Source: Rhizobium sp. Root483D2
GTDB lineage: Bacteria > Pseudomonadota > Alphaproteobacteria > Rhizobiales > Rhizobiaceae
NCBI RefSeq assembly: GCF_001426685.1
Contig: NZ_LMFB01000012.1
Location: 232,995-296,994, forward strand
Length of the DNA stretch: 64,000 nt
Direction of reading: 5' to 3'
Shown here: positions 18,345-27,137 of the stretch, one piece after another
Layout: the number at the start of each line of letters is the position of its first letter
Numbering within the stretch: the first letter of the stretch is position 1
Notes under the pieces: model-generated
Database searches by the model: none
What the model was told of the DNA's origin: nothing
Seen by the model: only the letters and a program-made list of their open reading frames with translations
Made by a program: the position numbers and the translations under genes

Positions 18345-19736
18345 ATGGCCCCCTATCAATTCATCGACCGTCCGTCGCCCTTCAATACCAGCGGCGGCAA
18401 GACCCTGCCGATCTTTGCGGTCACCCCGGCCCATATCGATATCGGTGCCATCGATCCGATCGCACTCGACTGGGCCCGCAAGGCAGGCTTCAAGGCGGAG
18501 GCGGGCGCCGTCCTCCTGATCCCCTCTGCAGATGGTCATCTCGGCGGCGCGCTGTTCGGGCTTGGCGCCAATCCCTCGGAATCACCGTTCCTGACGGGTA
18601 AGCTGGCGCGCACATTGCCGGCCGGCAAATGGCATATCGAGACCGCACCGCTGACGGCAAACCGGCTGGCGCTGGGGTATGGCCTCGGCTCCTACAGCTT
18701 TGGCCGTTACAAAACTTCGGGTAAGGAAGCGCCGACATTGATGATCCCGGCCGATGCCGATGCCGCCGATATCAAGCGGCAGCTGGCTGGCGTCTTTCTT
18801 GCCCGTGACCTGATCAACATGCCGACCAACGACATGGGGCCAAACGCGCTGGAGGAAGCCTTCCGTGCCTTCGGAGATCACTACAAGGCCAAGGTTTCCA
18901 CCGTTTCCGGCGATGATCTGCTCAAGCAGAATTTCCCGTTGATCCATACCGTTGGCCGCGCCAGCGCCGAGGCGCCGCGCCTGCTCGAACTGCGCTGGGG
19001 CAAGAAAGGTCACCGCAAGGTTACGCTTGTCGGCAAGGGCGTCTGCTTCGATACCGGCGGTCTCGACATCAAGCCTGCTGCGTCCATGCTGTTGATGAAG
19101 AAGGATATGGGCGGCGCTGCCAATGTTATGGGGCTGGCCCTGATGATCATGGACGCCAAACTGAAAGTGGATCTGCGCGTGCTGGTGCCGGTGGTCGAAA
19201 ACTCGATCTCGGCCAATGCCTTTCGCCCAGGCGATATCTACCGCAGCCGCAAGGGCCTGACGGTTCAGATCGACAACACCGATGCCGAGGGCAGGCTGAT
19301 CCTTGCGGACGCCCTGGCTTTCGCAGATGAGGAAGAGACGGATCTGCTGATCGACATGGCGACGCTGACCGGGGCTGCCCGCGTCGCGCTCGGCCCCGAC
19401 CTGCCGCCATTCTATACCGACGACGATGATCTAGCGCATGATCTGACGGAATCGAGCCTGACGGTCGATGATCCGATGTGGCGCATGCCGCTCTACAAGG
19501 GGTATGAGAAGGATATCGCAGCACGGATCGCCGACCTCACCAATGCCCCCTCGGGCGGTATGGCCGGGTCGATCACGGCGGCTCTGTTCCTGAAGCGCTT
19601 TGTCACCAACGCCAAGAGCTGGGCGCATTTCGACATTTTCGGCTGGGCGCCGACGGAGCGGCCGCATTCGCCGCTGGGTGGCGAAGCGCAGGCCATCCGG
19701 GCGCTCTATCATCTGATTGCAAACGGCAAGAAATAG
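18345..19736 (+). CDS. M17 leucyl aminopeptidase family protein
   Basis: A 463-residue cytosolic metallo-aminopeptidase that removes N-terminal residues from peptides. The metal and active-site motifs of the M17 family are intact: VGKGVCFDTGGLDIKP, MKKDMGGAANVMGLAL and NTDAEGRLILADAL. The protein is a little shorter than E. coli PepA (about 500), with a reduced N-terminal domain, fitting the PepB-like or alphaproteobacterial subgroup. It is a single gene, divergent from tadD and convergent with dnaA. Confidence 0.92.
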   Translation: MAPYQFIDRPSPFNTSGGKTLPIFAVTPAHIDIGAIDPIALDWARKAGFKAEAGAVLLIPSADGHLGGALFGLGANPSESPFLTGKLARTLPAGKWHIETAPLTANRLALGYGLGSYSFGRYKTSGKEAPTLMIPADADAADIKRQLAGVFLARDLINMPTNDMGPNALEEAFRAFGDHYKAKVSTVSGDDLLKQNFPLIHTVGRASAEAPRLLELRWGKKGHRKVTLVGKGVCFDTGGLDIKPAASMLLMKKDMGGAANVMGLALMIMDAKLKVDLRVLVPVVENSISANAFRPGDIYRSRKGLTVQIDNTDAEGRLILADALAFADEEETDLLIDMATLTGAARVALGPDLPPFYTDDDDLAHDLTESSLTVDDPMWRMPLYKGYEKDIAARIADLTNAPSGGMAGSITAALFLKRFVTNAKSWAHFDIFGWAPTERPHSPLGGEAQAIRALYHLIANGKK

Positions 19737-19759
19737 GCCGGGCGCTCCTGAAGTGGACG

Positions 19760-19785
19760 TGCCCCCGTTCGTTCGAACAGGGGCA
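19760..19785. terminator. Possible bidirectional stem-loop between aminopeptidase gene and dnaA
   Basis: TGCCCC (19760-19765) pairs with GGGGCA (19780-19785), and inside it GTTCG pairs with CGAAC around a TT loop, with one C-A mismatch between the two stems. It lies in the 79-bp convergent gap. T runs on both sides are weak (TGTTT on plus), so efficiency is doubtful. Confidence 0.45.
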
Positions 19786-19815
19786 TGTTTCAACATCATC
19801 GAAAGACAGTGGAGC

Positions 19816-21372
19816 CTACTCGTTGATCAGCCGCTTCAACAGCTCGATTTCATGCGACAGCTTGGTGTCGCCGGTGATCAGGTCCTCGATCTTGCGCACC
19901 GCGTGCAAGACCGTGGTGTGATCGCGCCCGCCAAAACGGCGGCCGATTTCCGGGAAGGAGCGCGGGGTCAGGGTCTTCGCCAGATACATGGCGATCTGGC
20001 GCGGCTTGACGATGACGCGGGTGCGGCGGTTCGACACCAGTTCCTGGCGCGACACGTTATAGTGCTTGGCAACCACGCGCTGAATGTCTTCGATACGCAC
20101 CCGGCGCGGCTCGCCGGCGTTGACAAGATGGCCGAGCAGCTCATCGACGCGTTCGATCGACAATGTCGGCTCAAACGAGAGACGGAAGAGCAGCTGGTTG
20201 AAGGCGCCTTCGAGCTCGCGGCCGCTGGCCGTGATGTTGCGGGCGACATGGCTGAGGATATTGGCGGGAATGTCGAGCGAGGCATCGTCAAGACGCGCAA
20301 CTTCGAGGCGGCGCTTGAGGATTTCAAGACGCATCTCGTAATCGGGGCCTTCCATCTCGATGGCGACGCCACCCTGCAGCCGCGAGCGGACACGGGGATC
20401 GAGCGATTCCAGTTCCCACGGCGCGCGGTCGGCAGCCACGACGACCTGCTTGGCGCTATCGAGCAACATGTTGAGCAGATGGCAGAATTCGTGCTGGATC
20501 GATTTCCCCTGCAGGAACTGCATGTCGTCGATCACCAGGAGATCGATATTGCGCAGGGTTTCCTTCAAGGATAGCGCGTCATTGTCACGGATGGCGGTTG
20601 CGAAACGCCACATGAAATATTCCGCCGTCAGATAGACGACGCGCGGTGCGCGTGCACTCTGGATCGCGGCGGTGGCAATCGCCTGCAAAAGATGGGTCTT
20701 GCCGAGACCGACCGTCGAATGAATGAAAAGCGGGTTGAACCGCACCGCGCCGGCACCGGCTTCGGCAATCGTCTTGGCTGCGGCAAGGGCGACGCGGTTG
20801 GAAGAGCCCTCGACAAAGCTTTCGAATGTATAGCGTGAATCCAGCGGCGAACCGAACAAAGGCCCTGCGACCGGCTGCGACTTCTGCAGATTGCCGACCG
20901 TCACGGCCGCATGCTGGCCGAGCGTCTGGGGCGCTGAGCGGCGTGACGACGCCGGTGCAGCCGCATCGCTCTGGCTTGCCTGGGGGGTATCTTCATGAAG
21001 GCCGGGCCGGGTGCTGCGCGTTGCGCTGCGCACCACGATCTCAACCTTCAGGATCTCAGCGTCTTCCTGCTGAAAGATGCTGGTGATCAGGTCGAGATAA
21101 CGGTTGTTGATCCACGACTTCAAAAAGGTCGTGGGCACTGACAGCCTGACGACACTCTTGGAGACGGATTGCAGCTTCAGCCGGCCAAACCAGCTGGCAA
21201 ACACATCAGGACCGACCTGAACCTTCAAACGCGCACTGACCCGCTCGAAAAGGGCGCTCTGTATCATGTCGCCCTTTTCCCCTGCCGTTGCGTCAGACTG
21301 TTTTACCGAAATCTGACGTGCATTCTCCCCATTCTCGAATACGATCGCCGCCGTCACCGAATTACCAAGCAT
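19816..21372 (-). CDS. dnaA: Chromosomal replication initiator DnaA
   Basis: AAA+ initiator that binds DnaA boxes and opens oriC; 518 residues from the chosen ATG. Domain I (about 40-110, [16 protein letters not shown]) is followed by a low-complexity linker (about 118-175), the AAA+ domain with Walker [14 protein letters not shown] near 219, Walker [13 protein letters not shown], and domain IV with the DNA-binding signature [14 protein letters not shown]. An ATG 7 codons upstream is possible; 21372 has GGAAGGCGG at proper spacing. In Rhizobiales oriC is usually near hemE, so dnaA here does not mark the origin. Confidence 0.97.
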   Translation of the reverse strand: MLGNSVTAAIVFENGENARQISVKQSDATAGEKGDMIQSALFERVSARLKVQVGPDVFASWFGRLKLQSVSKSVVRLSVPTTFLKSWINNRYLDLITSIFQQEDAEILKVEIVVRSATRSTRPGLHEDTPQASQSDAAAPASSRRSAPQTLGQHAAVTVGNLQKSQPVAGPLFGSPLDSRYTFESFVEGSSNRVALAAAKTIAEAGAGAVRFNPLFIHSTVGLGKTHLLQAIATAAIQSARAPRVVYLTAEYFMWRFATAIRDNDALSLKETLRNIDLLVIDDMQFLQGKSIQHEFCHLLNMLLDSAKQVVVAADRAPWELESLDPRVRSRLQGGVAIEMEGPDYEMRLEILKRRLEVARLDDASLDIPANILSHVARNITASGRELEGAFNQLLFRLSFEPTLSIERVDELLGHLVNAGEPRRVRIEDIQRVVAKHYNVSRQELVSNRRTRVIVKPRQIAMYLAKTLTPRSFPEIGRRFGGRDHTTVLHAVRKIEDLITGDTKLSHEIELLKRLINE

Positions 21373-21768
21373 ATTGCCGCCTTCCAATATCATTCCGCGA
21401 CGCCGCCATTGCTGCCGGCGTCAGCCTTTATGTCTGTCTCGTGCGGCCCTTTTTCAAAGGCATGCCGCCCAATTCAAACGCTCTCCTGACCGTCAAGTGG
21501 AACCCTCATCTTCCTCTCGTGGTCCGGTTTCGTGCAAAATCCATTCAGCAAAGCCAAACGCATGTCCCGCTTGCACATTTCATTCCATCGTCCAGTCAGG
21601 CCTCGCGTCCTTTCCAGCCGTTCATGTCAAACCGGCCGTCCCAACCCTCGTGACAAGAAGGGCAGGCCAGTTTGTCGATAGTGCGGCCTTGCCCGCATAT
21701 CCGCCATGTCCACGCAACGCGTGAGCAATGGCGCAATGTGCATTGTCGAGCGCACCCGGCAATTCTCA

Positions 21769-21777
21769 CTGTTCACA
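21769..21777 (+). promoter_or_regulatory. Near-consensus DnaA box
   Basis: CTGTTCACA differs from TTATNCACA at two positions. It lies about 400 bp upstream of dnaA. DnaA autoregulation through boxes in its own leader is known in other bacteria, but a two-mismatch match is weak evidence. Confidence 0.25.
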
Positions 21778-21923
21778 ACCAGAAGTCGCAGAGTGTCATT
21801 CCGGGCAAAGATATTGCACAGCTGAAAACCGCCAGTTCTGATTGATGGAACGTTGTGGAACCACCCCGTTACAAAAGGCTTAGGTGAAATTTGTGCCGCC
21901 TGTTGAAGGGCTGCCTTTTCATC

Positions 21924-21932
21924 TTGTTCACA
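21924..21932 (+). promoter_or_regulatory. Near-consensus DnaA box
   Basis: TTGTTCACA has one mismatch to the TTATNCACA consensus and has the same orientation as the box at 21769. It is a plausible autoregulatory site in the long dnaA leader; single boxes also occur by chance. Confidence 0.35.
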
Positions 21933-22301
21933 GGTCTGTCCTGCGCCTTCTGTGAGGGGCATTTAGGCAGGATCGTGGCACAAGATCAATCGCGAATTTT
22001 AGCAGTCCGGAAGGCCCGGCCGTTGACTCTCATAGCGTGTCCTGCATGGACGGGAGCCCTTCGCAAGAGAATCGCTTTTGAATCAAGGGCTTTGAATTTT
22101 GACCCGGATGTTAGCTGGCGAAAAACAAAAAAAATAAAAAATTTCTTGACTCGTTTAGAGCCCGGATGGGCCTTGCCAGGAGGCGGTTGAGTCTATGCCT
22201 CCTCCCGCAACCATTTGAATTTATTAGAAAATTATTGTCATTGCGGAGACATATTAATTTTTTTAAAGGAAGGGGCTTCAGTCTGCCGGAAGTCCGAATC
22301 T

Positions 22302-22326
22302 GAAAAGCCCGGTCATGGACCGGGCT
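22302..22326 (-). terminator. Rho-independent terminator after rpsT
   Basis: The perfect 9-bp stem AGCCCGGTC / GACCGGGCT (22306-22314 and 22318-22326) has a 3-nt ATG loop and is followed on the minus strand by TTTTC. It begins 31 nt beyond the rpsT stop codon. Confidence 0.85.
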
Positions 22327-22356
22327 AATTCATTGATGATATTTTAATAAGCCGGC

Positions 22357-22623
22357 TTAAGCCGAAAGCGAGTTGACGCGGCTTGCGAGACGCGAAACCT
22401 TGCGCGATGCCGTGTTGGCATGCAGCACGCCCTTGGTGGCTGCGCGCATCAGCTCCGGCTGGGCTGCCTTCAGGGCTGCCTGAGCGAGAACCTGGTCGCC
22501 GGAAGCGATGGCTTCCTCGACCTTGCGGATGAAGCCGCGAACGCGCGAACGGCGGGACTTGTTGACTTCCGTGCGGCGGGCGATCTTGCGGGTCGCTTTT
22601 TTCGCCGAAGTTGTATTGGCCAT
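22357..22623 (-). CDS. rpsT: 30S ribosomal protein S20
   Basis: An 88-residue basic protein that binds the 5' domain of 16S rRNA in small-subunit assembly. The N-terminus [20 protein letters not shown] and the C-terminal [17 protein letters not shown] are typical S20. The frame is open 43 codons upstream, but MANTTS is the standard start and has GAAGAGAGACACCAA before it. It stands between dnaA and mutM, the usual rhizobial order, with its own strong promoter and terminator. Confidence 0.97.
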   Translation of the reverse strand: MANTTSAKKATRKIARRTEVNKSRRSRVRGFIRKVEEAIASGDQVLAQAALKAAQPELMRAATKGVLHANTASRKVSRLASRVNSLSA

Positions 22624-22749
22624 TTGGTGTCTCTCTTCGAAATCTGACAAAAACTCTCTACCGCCGTGCCGGGTCACTGCGACCTGTCGTCCAAGCAAGT
22701 AGGGAGCAATATCGGAAAACCTTGGAGCGGCTTTCCAAACTGTGGGCGG

Positions 22750-22778
22750 CATATAGCCTTAAACAACCCTCCCGTCAA
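22750..22778 (-). promoter_or_regulatory. Sigma-70 promoter of rpsT
   Basis: On the minus strand TTGACG (plus 22773-22778) and CTATAT (plus 22751-22756) are 16 bp apart; taking TATATG as the -10 gives 17 bp. Both match the rhizobial housekeeping consensus CTTGAC-N17-CTATAT. The site is about 130 bp upstream of the rpsT start, implying a leader of roughly 120 nt. Confidence 0.75.
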
Positions 22779-22826
22779 CGCGCTATTTTCGAAAACGCGG
22801 CTTGCGGGCATGCCCGGCAGTATCGG

Positions 22827-23717
22827 CTATTTCTGGCATTTCGGGCAATAGAAGGTGGAACGGCCCGCCTGCACGACGCGCGCGACCGTCCCGCCGCAGC
22901 CAGGCGTGCGGCAAGGCTCGCCTTCGCGATCATAGACGGAGAACGAATGCTGGAAATAGCCGAGCGTGCCATCCGTCTGGATATGGTCGCGCAGCGACGA
23001 CCCGCCGGCAGCAATGGCATCGGCAATGACGGCCCGGATCGCCTCGGTCAAGAGCACGAGCATTGGTTTTGGCCTACCCTTGGCATCCACCAGCGTGCCG
23101 GCGGCGCGCAGCGGCGACAGGCCGGACCGCCACAGCGCCTCGCAGACATAGATATTGCCAAGGCCGGCAATGGTCTTCTGGTCGAGCAGCGCCGATTTCA
23201 AAGGCTGCGCCTTGCCTGAAAAACGGGCGGCCAGATAGGCGGCATCGAGCACATTGCCGGTCGGCTCCTCCCCAAGCCCGCGCAGGAAGACATTGCCGGA
23301 GAGCGTTTCACGCCGGGCAAGGTCCATGAAACCGAAACGGCGCGGGTCGTTATAGATGACGCGGACAGGGCCGTTTGCGCCTTCCAGGTGGAAGACCACA
23401 TGATCATGCTTTTCGCTCTTACCGCGCGGATGGTGAAAATCGCCGGGTGTTGCGGATGCAGTGCCGTCCTCCACCCGGAACGATCCGGACATGCCGAGAT
23501 GGGCGATGATCACGTCGCCGCCTTCAAGATCGATCAGGAGATATTTCGCCCGCCGGCCGAGCGAAGTGATCCGCTGTCCCGACACCAGCGCTGCAAAGCC
23601 GTCGGGGAAAGGGAAGCGCAGGTCCGGGCGGCGCAGTTCGGCTTTCACCAGAAGCGCACCTTCCATGGCGGGCGCAAGGCCGCGCCTGACCGTTTCCACC
23701 TCGGGAAGTTCCGGCAT
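22827..23717 (-). CDS. mutM: Formamidopyrimidine-DNA glycosylase
   Basis: Base-excision repair enzyme that removes 8-oxoguanine and formamidopyrimidines and nicks the abasic site. The mature N-terminus [13 protein letters not shown] holds the catalytic Pro and Glu; LGRRAKYLL supplies the conserved Lys; and the C-terminal zinc finger is CRTPGCGG...FYCPKCQK. The 296-residue length is typical. Translation begins at 23717; the frame extends 17 codons further upstream without family similarity. It is divergent from ubiE. Confidence 0.96.
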   Translation of the reverse strand: MPELPEVETVRRGLAPAMEGALLVKAELRRPDLRFPFPDGFAALVSGQRITSLGRRAKYLLIDLEGGDVIIAHLGMSGSFRVEDGTASATPGDFHHPRGKSEKHDHVVFHLEGANGPVRVIYNDPRRFGFMDLARRETLSGNVFLRGLGEEPTGNVLDAAYLAARFSGKAQPLKSALLDQKTIAGLGNIYVCEALWRSGLSPLRAAGTLVDAKGRPKPMLVLLTEAIRAVIADAIAAGGSSLRDHIQTDGTLGYFQHSFSVYDREGEPCRTPGCGGTVARVVQAGRSTFYCPKCQK

Positions 23718-23905
23718 TCCTGTCTCCTCATCGTCAGCCAAAGGGCCGGGGCCATTTGGCAATTCCATTCGCAGCCCACATATCCTATAGCAAGCCGGTC
23801 CTGGACCGGCGCGAATGCCGCAGGCCGCAGCCTGCGGCAGAGATAGCGTGGATGAAGCGAATTCGCTATGGTCGGCGCAACAGCGATTGAACGGAGTAGA
23901 TCTTG

Positions 23906-24682
23906 ATGACGGGTGAGCGCACTTCTGCCGATGGCGGCATGGAAACCTCCTACGGGTTTCGCCAGGTTGGCCAGGGCGAGAAACAGGCGCTCGTCAACGA
24001 CGTCTTCCACAAGGTCGCCAAGCGCTACGACATCATGAATGACGTCATGTCCATGGGGCTGCACCGCGCCTGGAAGGATGCGATGATCGCTTCGCTCAAT
24101 CCGCGCCGATCCGAGGATTACAAGGTTCTCGACGTGGCCGGCGGCACCGGTGATATCGCCTTTCGCATTGTCGAGGCATCGGACCGCAAGGCGCATGCGA
24201 CCGTGCTCGATATCAACGGTTCGATGCTCGGCGTCGGTGCCGAGCGCGCCGGAAAGAAGGGCCTGTCGCAAAATCTCACCTTCGTCGAGGCCAATGCCGA
24301 GGAGCTGCCGTTCGAGGCCAATTCCTTCGACGCCTATACGATCGCCTTCGGCATCCGCAATGTGCCGCGCATCGACGTGGCGCTTGGTGAAGCCTACCGC
24401 GTTTTAAAGCGCGGCGGCCGCCTGCTTGTCCTGGAATTCTCCGAGGTCGAAATGCCGCTGCTCGACAAGGTCTATGATGCCTGGTCGTTCAATGCGATCC
24501 CGAAATTCGGCCAGATGGTGACCGGCGATGCCGAGCCCTACCAGTATCTGGTGGAATCGATCCGCAAGTTCCCCAACCAGCGCGATTTCGCCGCCATGAT
24601 CACCAAGGCCGGCTTTTCGCGCGTCACCTATACCAATTACACCGCCGGCATTGCCGCGCTGCATTCCGGCTGGAAGATCTGA
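23906..24682 (+). CDS. ubiE: Ubiquinone/menaquinone biosynthesis C-methyltransferase
   Basis: SAM-dependent C-methyltransferase of quinone synthesis, 258 residues. [24 protein letters not shown] is the family signature start, motif I is [15 protein letters not shown], and the post-I region [12 protein letters not shown] is typical UbiE. In an organism of this group it makes ubiquinone. ATG 23906 is preferred over the adjacent TTG. The gene is followed 62 nt later by ubiB, its pathway partner, and is divergent from mutM. Confidence 0.96.
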   Translation: MTGERTSADGGMETSYGFRQVGQGEKQALVNDVFHKVAKRYDIMNDVMSMGLHRAWKDAMIASLNPRRSEDYKVLDVAGGTGDIAFRIVEASDRKAHATVLDINGSMLGVGAERAGKKGLSQNLTFVEANAEELPFEANSFDAYTIAFGIRNVPRIDVALGEAYRVLKRGGRLLVLEFSEVEMPLLDKVYDAWSFNAIPKFGQMVTGDAEPYQYLVESIRKFPNQRDFAAMITKAGFSRVTYTNYTAGIAALHSGWKI

Positions 24683-24744
24683 CGCATGATATCCATTTTC
24701 GTGAAGCGCTCTAAGGGGCTGCATCGGTGCGGCGGCAAGCCGCT

Positions 24745-26319
24745 ATGAGCACGCCTGGAGCCTATCTTCGCCTCATCCGGATCGGCTGGGTTCTGGTGCG
24801 CGAGGGCGTCGTGTCGGCGCTGCCATCGGAAGACCTGCCGCCGCTTCCCAAAGCCGCGCAATCCGTCGCGGGTCTTTTTGCGCGCCGTCGCGCCAGGCAA
24901 GAAGACCGCAGCGACCGGCTGGCCCGCGCGATCGAGCGGCTCGGCCCCTCCTACGTAAAGATCGGCCAGTTCCTGGCCACCCGCCCGGATGTGGTCGGCG
25001 CCGAATTTGCCGAGGATCTGTCCTTCCTGCAGGATCGCATGGCGACGTTTCCGGTTGCCGAAGCACGCGCCGCCGTCGAGGCCTCGCTCGGCCGTCCGGT
25101 TGCCGAACTCTACACCCATTTCGGCGACCCGATCGCCGCTGCTTCGATTGCGCAGGTCCATCCCGCAATGGTGCTGAAGGACGGCGTCGAGCAGAAGGTT
25201 GCCGTGAAGGTCATCCGCCCCGGCGTTCGCCAGCGTTTTGCCCATGATCTGGAGGCCATGTTCCTCGTTGCCAGGCTGCAGGAGCGTTTCCTGCCCCATA
25301 GCCGCCGCCTGCGGCCGGTCGAGGTGACGAAGACACTGGAGCAGACCACCAAGATCGAGATGGATCTGAGGCTTGAGGCCGCAGCTTTGTCCGAGCTCGG
25401 CGAGAACGCCGCAGATGATCCGGGCTTCCGGGTGCCGAAGGTCGATTGGGAACGCACCGGCCGCGATGTGGTGACCATGGAGTGGATCGACGGCACCAAG
25501 ATGTCGGATGTCGAGGGCCTGCGCGCCGCCGGCCACGATCTCGATGCGCTGGCCGATACGCTGATCCAGTCGTTCCTGCGCCACACCCTTCGCGACGGCT
25601 TCTTCCATGCCGACATGCACCAGGGCAATCTGTTCGTCGATCAAAACGGTATGATCGTCGCCGTCGATTTCGGCATTGTCGGCCGTCTCGGCAAGAAGGA
25701 GCGCCGCTTCCTTGCCGAAATCCTCTATGGCTTCATCACCCGTGATTACCGCCGCGTCGCCGATGTACATTTCGAGGCGGGCTATGTGCCCTCCCACCAC
25801 GATGTCGCAAGCTTTGCCCAGGCGATCCGCGCCATCGGCGAGCCGATCCACGGCCAGCCGGCCGAAACCATCTCCATGGCCAAGCTTTTGACGCTGCTGT
25901 TCGAGGTCACCGAACTCTTTGACATGGAGACAAGGCCCGAACTGGTGATGCTGCAAAAGACCATGGTCGTTGTCGAAGGTGTTGCCCGCACGCTCAATCC
26001 GCGCTTCAACATGTGGAAGGCGTCCGAGCCAGTGGTCGGCGCCTGGATCCGCGATAATCTCGGTCCCAAACGTATTCTCGGAGACGTCAAGGAGGCCCTT
26101 CATGCCGCCGTCAGGCTGGCAGAAGCAGCACCGGAGATTGCCGCCAAGACCGAGAAGTTTTCGCGTGAAATCACCGCCATGGCCGAAAACGGCATGCGCT
26201 TCGATGCCCAGACTGCCGAAGCCATCGGCCGGGCCGAGGCGCGTCACAGCCGCTCCGGCCGTGCAGCGCTTTGGGTGATCGCGGTGACGCTGATCGTGAT
26301 TGCCTGGCGGATGTTTTAA
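24745..26319 (+). CDS. ubiB: Ubiquinone biosynthesis atypical kinase UbiB
   Basis: A 524-residue ABC1/UbiB protein of the atypical kinase-like superfamily, needed for ubiquinone synthesis; its ATPase activity is thought to help extract lipid intermediates. The KxGQ motif is KIGQ at residues 72-75, the Ala-rich nucleotide loop AAASIAQVH is at 131-139, and HADMHQGNLF plus VDFGIVG are the catalytic motifs. A C-terminal transmembrane helix (AALWVIAVTLIVIAWRMF) anchors it. In related genomes coaBC normally follows directly; here it is about 12.5 kb away. Confidence 0.96.
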   Translation: MSTPGAYLRLIRIGWVLVREGVVSALPSEDLPPLPKAAQSVAGLFARRRARQEDRSDRLARAIERLGPSYVKIGQFLATRPDVVGAEFAEDLSFLQDRMATFPVAEARAAVEASLGRPVAELYTHFGDPIAAASIAQVHPAMVLKDGVEQKVAVKVIRPGVRQRFAHDLEAMFLVARLQERFLPHSRRLRPVEVTKTLEQTTKIEMDLRLEAAALSELGENAADDPGFRVPKVDWERTGRDVVTMEWIDGTKMSDVEGLRAAGHDLDALADTLIQSFLRHTLRDGFFHADMHQGNLFVDQNGMIVAVDFGIVGRLGKKERRFLAEILYGFITRDYRRVADVHFEAGYVPSHHDVASFAQAIRAIGEPIHGQPAETISMAKLLTLLFEVTELFDMETRPELVMLQKTMVVVEGVARTLNPRFNMWKASEPVVGAWIRDNLGPKRILGDVKEALHAAVRLAEAAPEIAAKTEKFSREITAMAENGMRFDAQTAEAIGRAEARHSRSGRAALWVIAVTLIVIAWRMF

Positions 26320-26323
26320 GCGG

Positions 26324-26878
26324 CTATTCCTTGCCCGATTTGATCATGATGTCGCGGAATTCCACCTCCACGGTGTCGGCGTAGCGCAGCCCGTTGGTCT
26401 TGTCGTGGCGCATGAAGGCGGGCGGCTTGATGGTCACGGTCAGCGTATATTTGCCGTCGCCGGGAACCTTGATGTTGCGGCCATAATGGTAAAGCCCCGG
26501 GTGCCAGAGAAACGGCACCTCGAAAGGCCCGATCTTGCGGCCACCATCTGCAGGTTTCAGGCTCGCCTTGATCTTCAAATAGGGGATGAAGCGGTGATCG
26601 CCGGCATCGCTGACCGAAATCTCGATATGGCAATTCTCCGTGTCCGGCTCCGTCCATTCGAGTTCGCCTTCGCTTTTGAGCATATACATGCCCTCGGCCC
26701 GCTCCTGGGCATAGCCGACGATATAGTCGCCGGCCCGCTGCGTGCCGCCGCTGTCGGCCACCTCTTCGGCCATGTAGCGCAGGGATGCCTGGTAGGCGTC
26801 GCCCTCGGCGCGCGCCATGTCGAGTTGCTTGCGGTCGGCTTCGTCGCTGGGTTTGGTCGGTGGGGTTCGCGTGCGCAT
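26324..26878 (-). CDS. P19/Tp34-family (Fe2+ transport) domain protein without signal peptide
   Basis: A 184-residue protein whose C-terminal two thirds matches the periplasmic metal-binding P19/FetP family: NCHIEISVSD, RFIPYLKIKASLKP, HYGRNIKVPGDGKYTLTVTI and RHDKTNG...EVEF in the right order. His84 and Glu86 (HIE) and His131 (HYG) correspond to known metal ligands of P19; a Met ligand is not obvious. Unlike family members it has no hydrophobic export signal, starting MRTRTPPTKPSDEADRKQ with a charged helical extension of about 50 residues. ATG 26878 has GGAG upstream; a GTG at 26908 is also open. No FTR1/FetM permease is nearby. The role is unknown. Confidence 0.75.
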   Translation of the reverse strand: MRTRTPPTKPSDEADRKQLDMARAEGDAYQASLRYMAEEVADSGGTQRAGDYIVGYAQERAEGMYMLKSEGELEWTEPDTENCHIEISVSDAGDHRFIPYLKIKASLKPADGGRKIGPFEVPFLWHPGLYHYGRNIKVPGDGKYTLTVTIKPPAFMRHDKTNGLRYADTVEVEFRDIMIKSGKE

Positions 26879-27137
26879 GGATAGGGCTCCGGCGTTTGTT
26901 GGATGCACGGAAACGTCGAACTTGCCGCTGAGGTTCCAAAACCAGGGGCATCGCTGTCAAGTGAGGGGTGCACGTCAACTGCCGCGTTGTTTTCAGTTTA
27001 AGTGGAAACATTGTGAAACGAAAAACGGGAAAGATTACAGAGATTTCATGATGTTGGACTTCATTATGGCGTAGTTTCAATCTACCTGTCGCGGATACGA
27101 AGACCGCGACCCCCGATTGAAGCCGAAAGAGATGTGA

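Larger units (their letters stand above)
21373..22301. other. Long non-coding region between dnaA and rpsT
   Basis: About 930 bp hold no protein I can support; the 111-residue reverse frame at 21627-21962 resembles nothing. The left half is the dnaA leader. The right part has an AT-rich tract (about 22110-22145 and 22213-22275) and a GGAGGC...GCCTCC hairpin at 22179-22202. Two near DnaA boxes are listed separately. An unannotated small RNA or extended 5' leader of dnaA is possible but not shown. Confidence 0.5.

Noticed and set aside
21627..21962. A 111-codon minus-strand frame in the dnaA-rpsT gap
   Set aside because: No recognisable motif, no good ribosome site and codon use unlike the neighbours.
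21373..22301. Replication origin oriC next to dnaA
   Set aside because: Only two imperfect DnaA boxes were found, and in Rhizobiales oriC normally lies near hemE, not dnaA.
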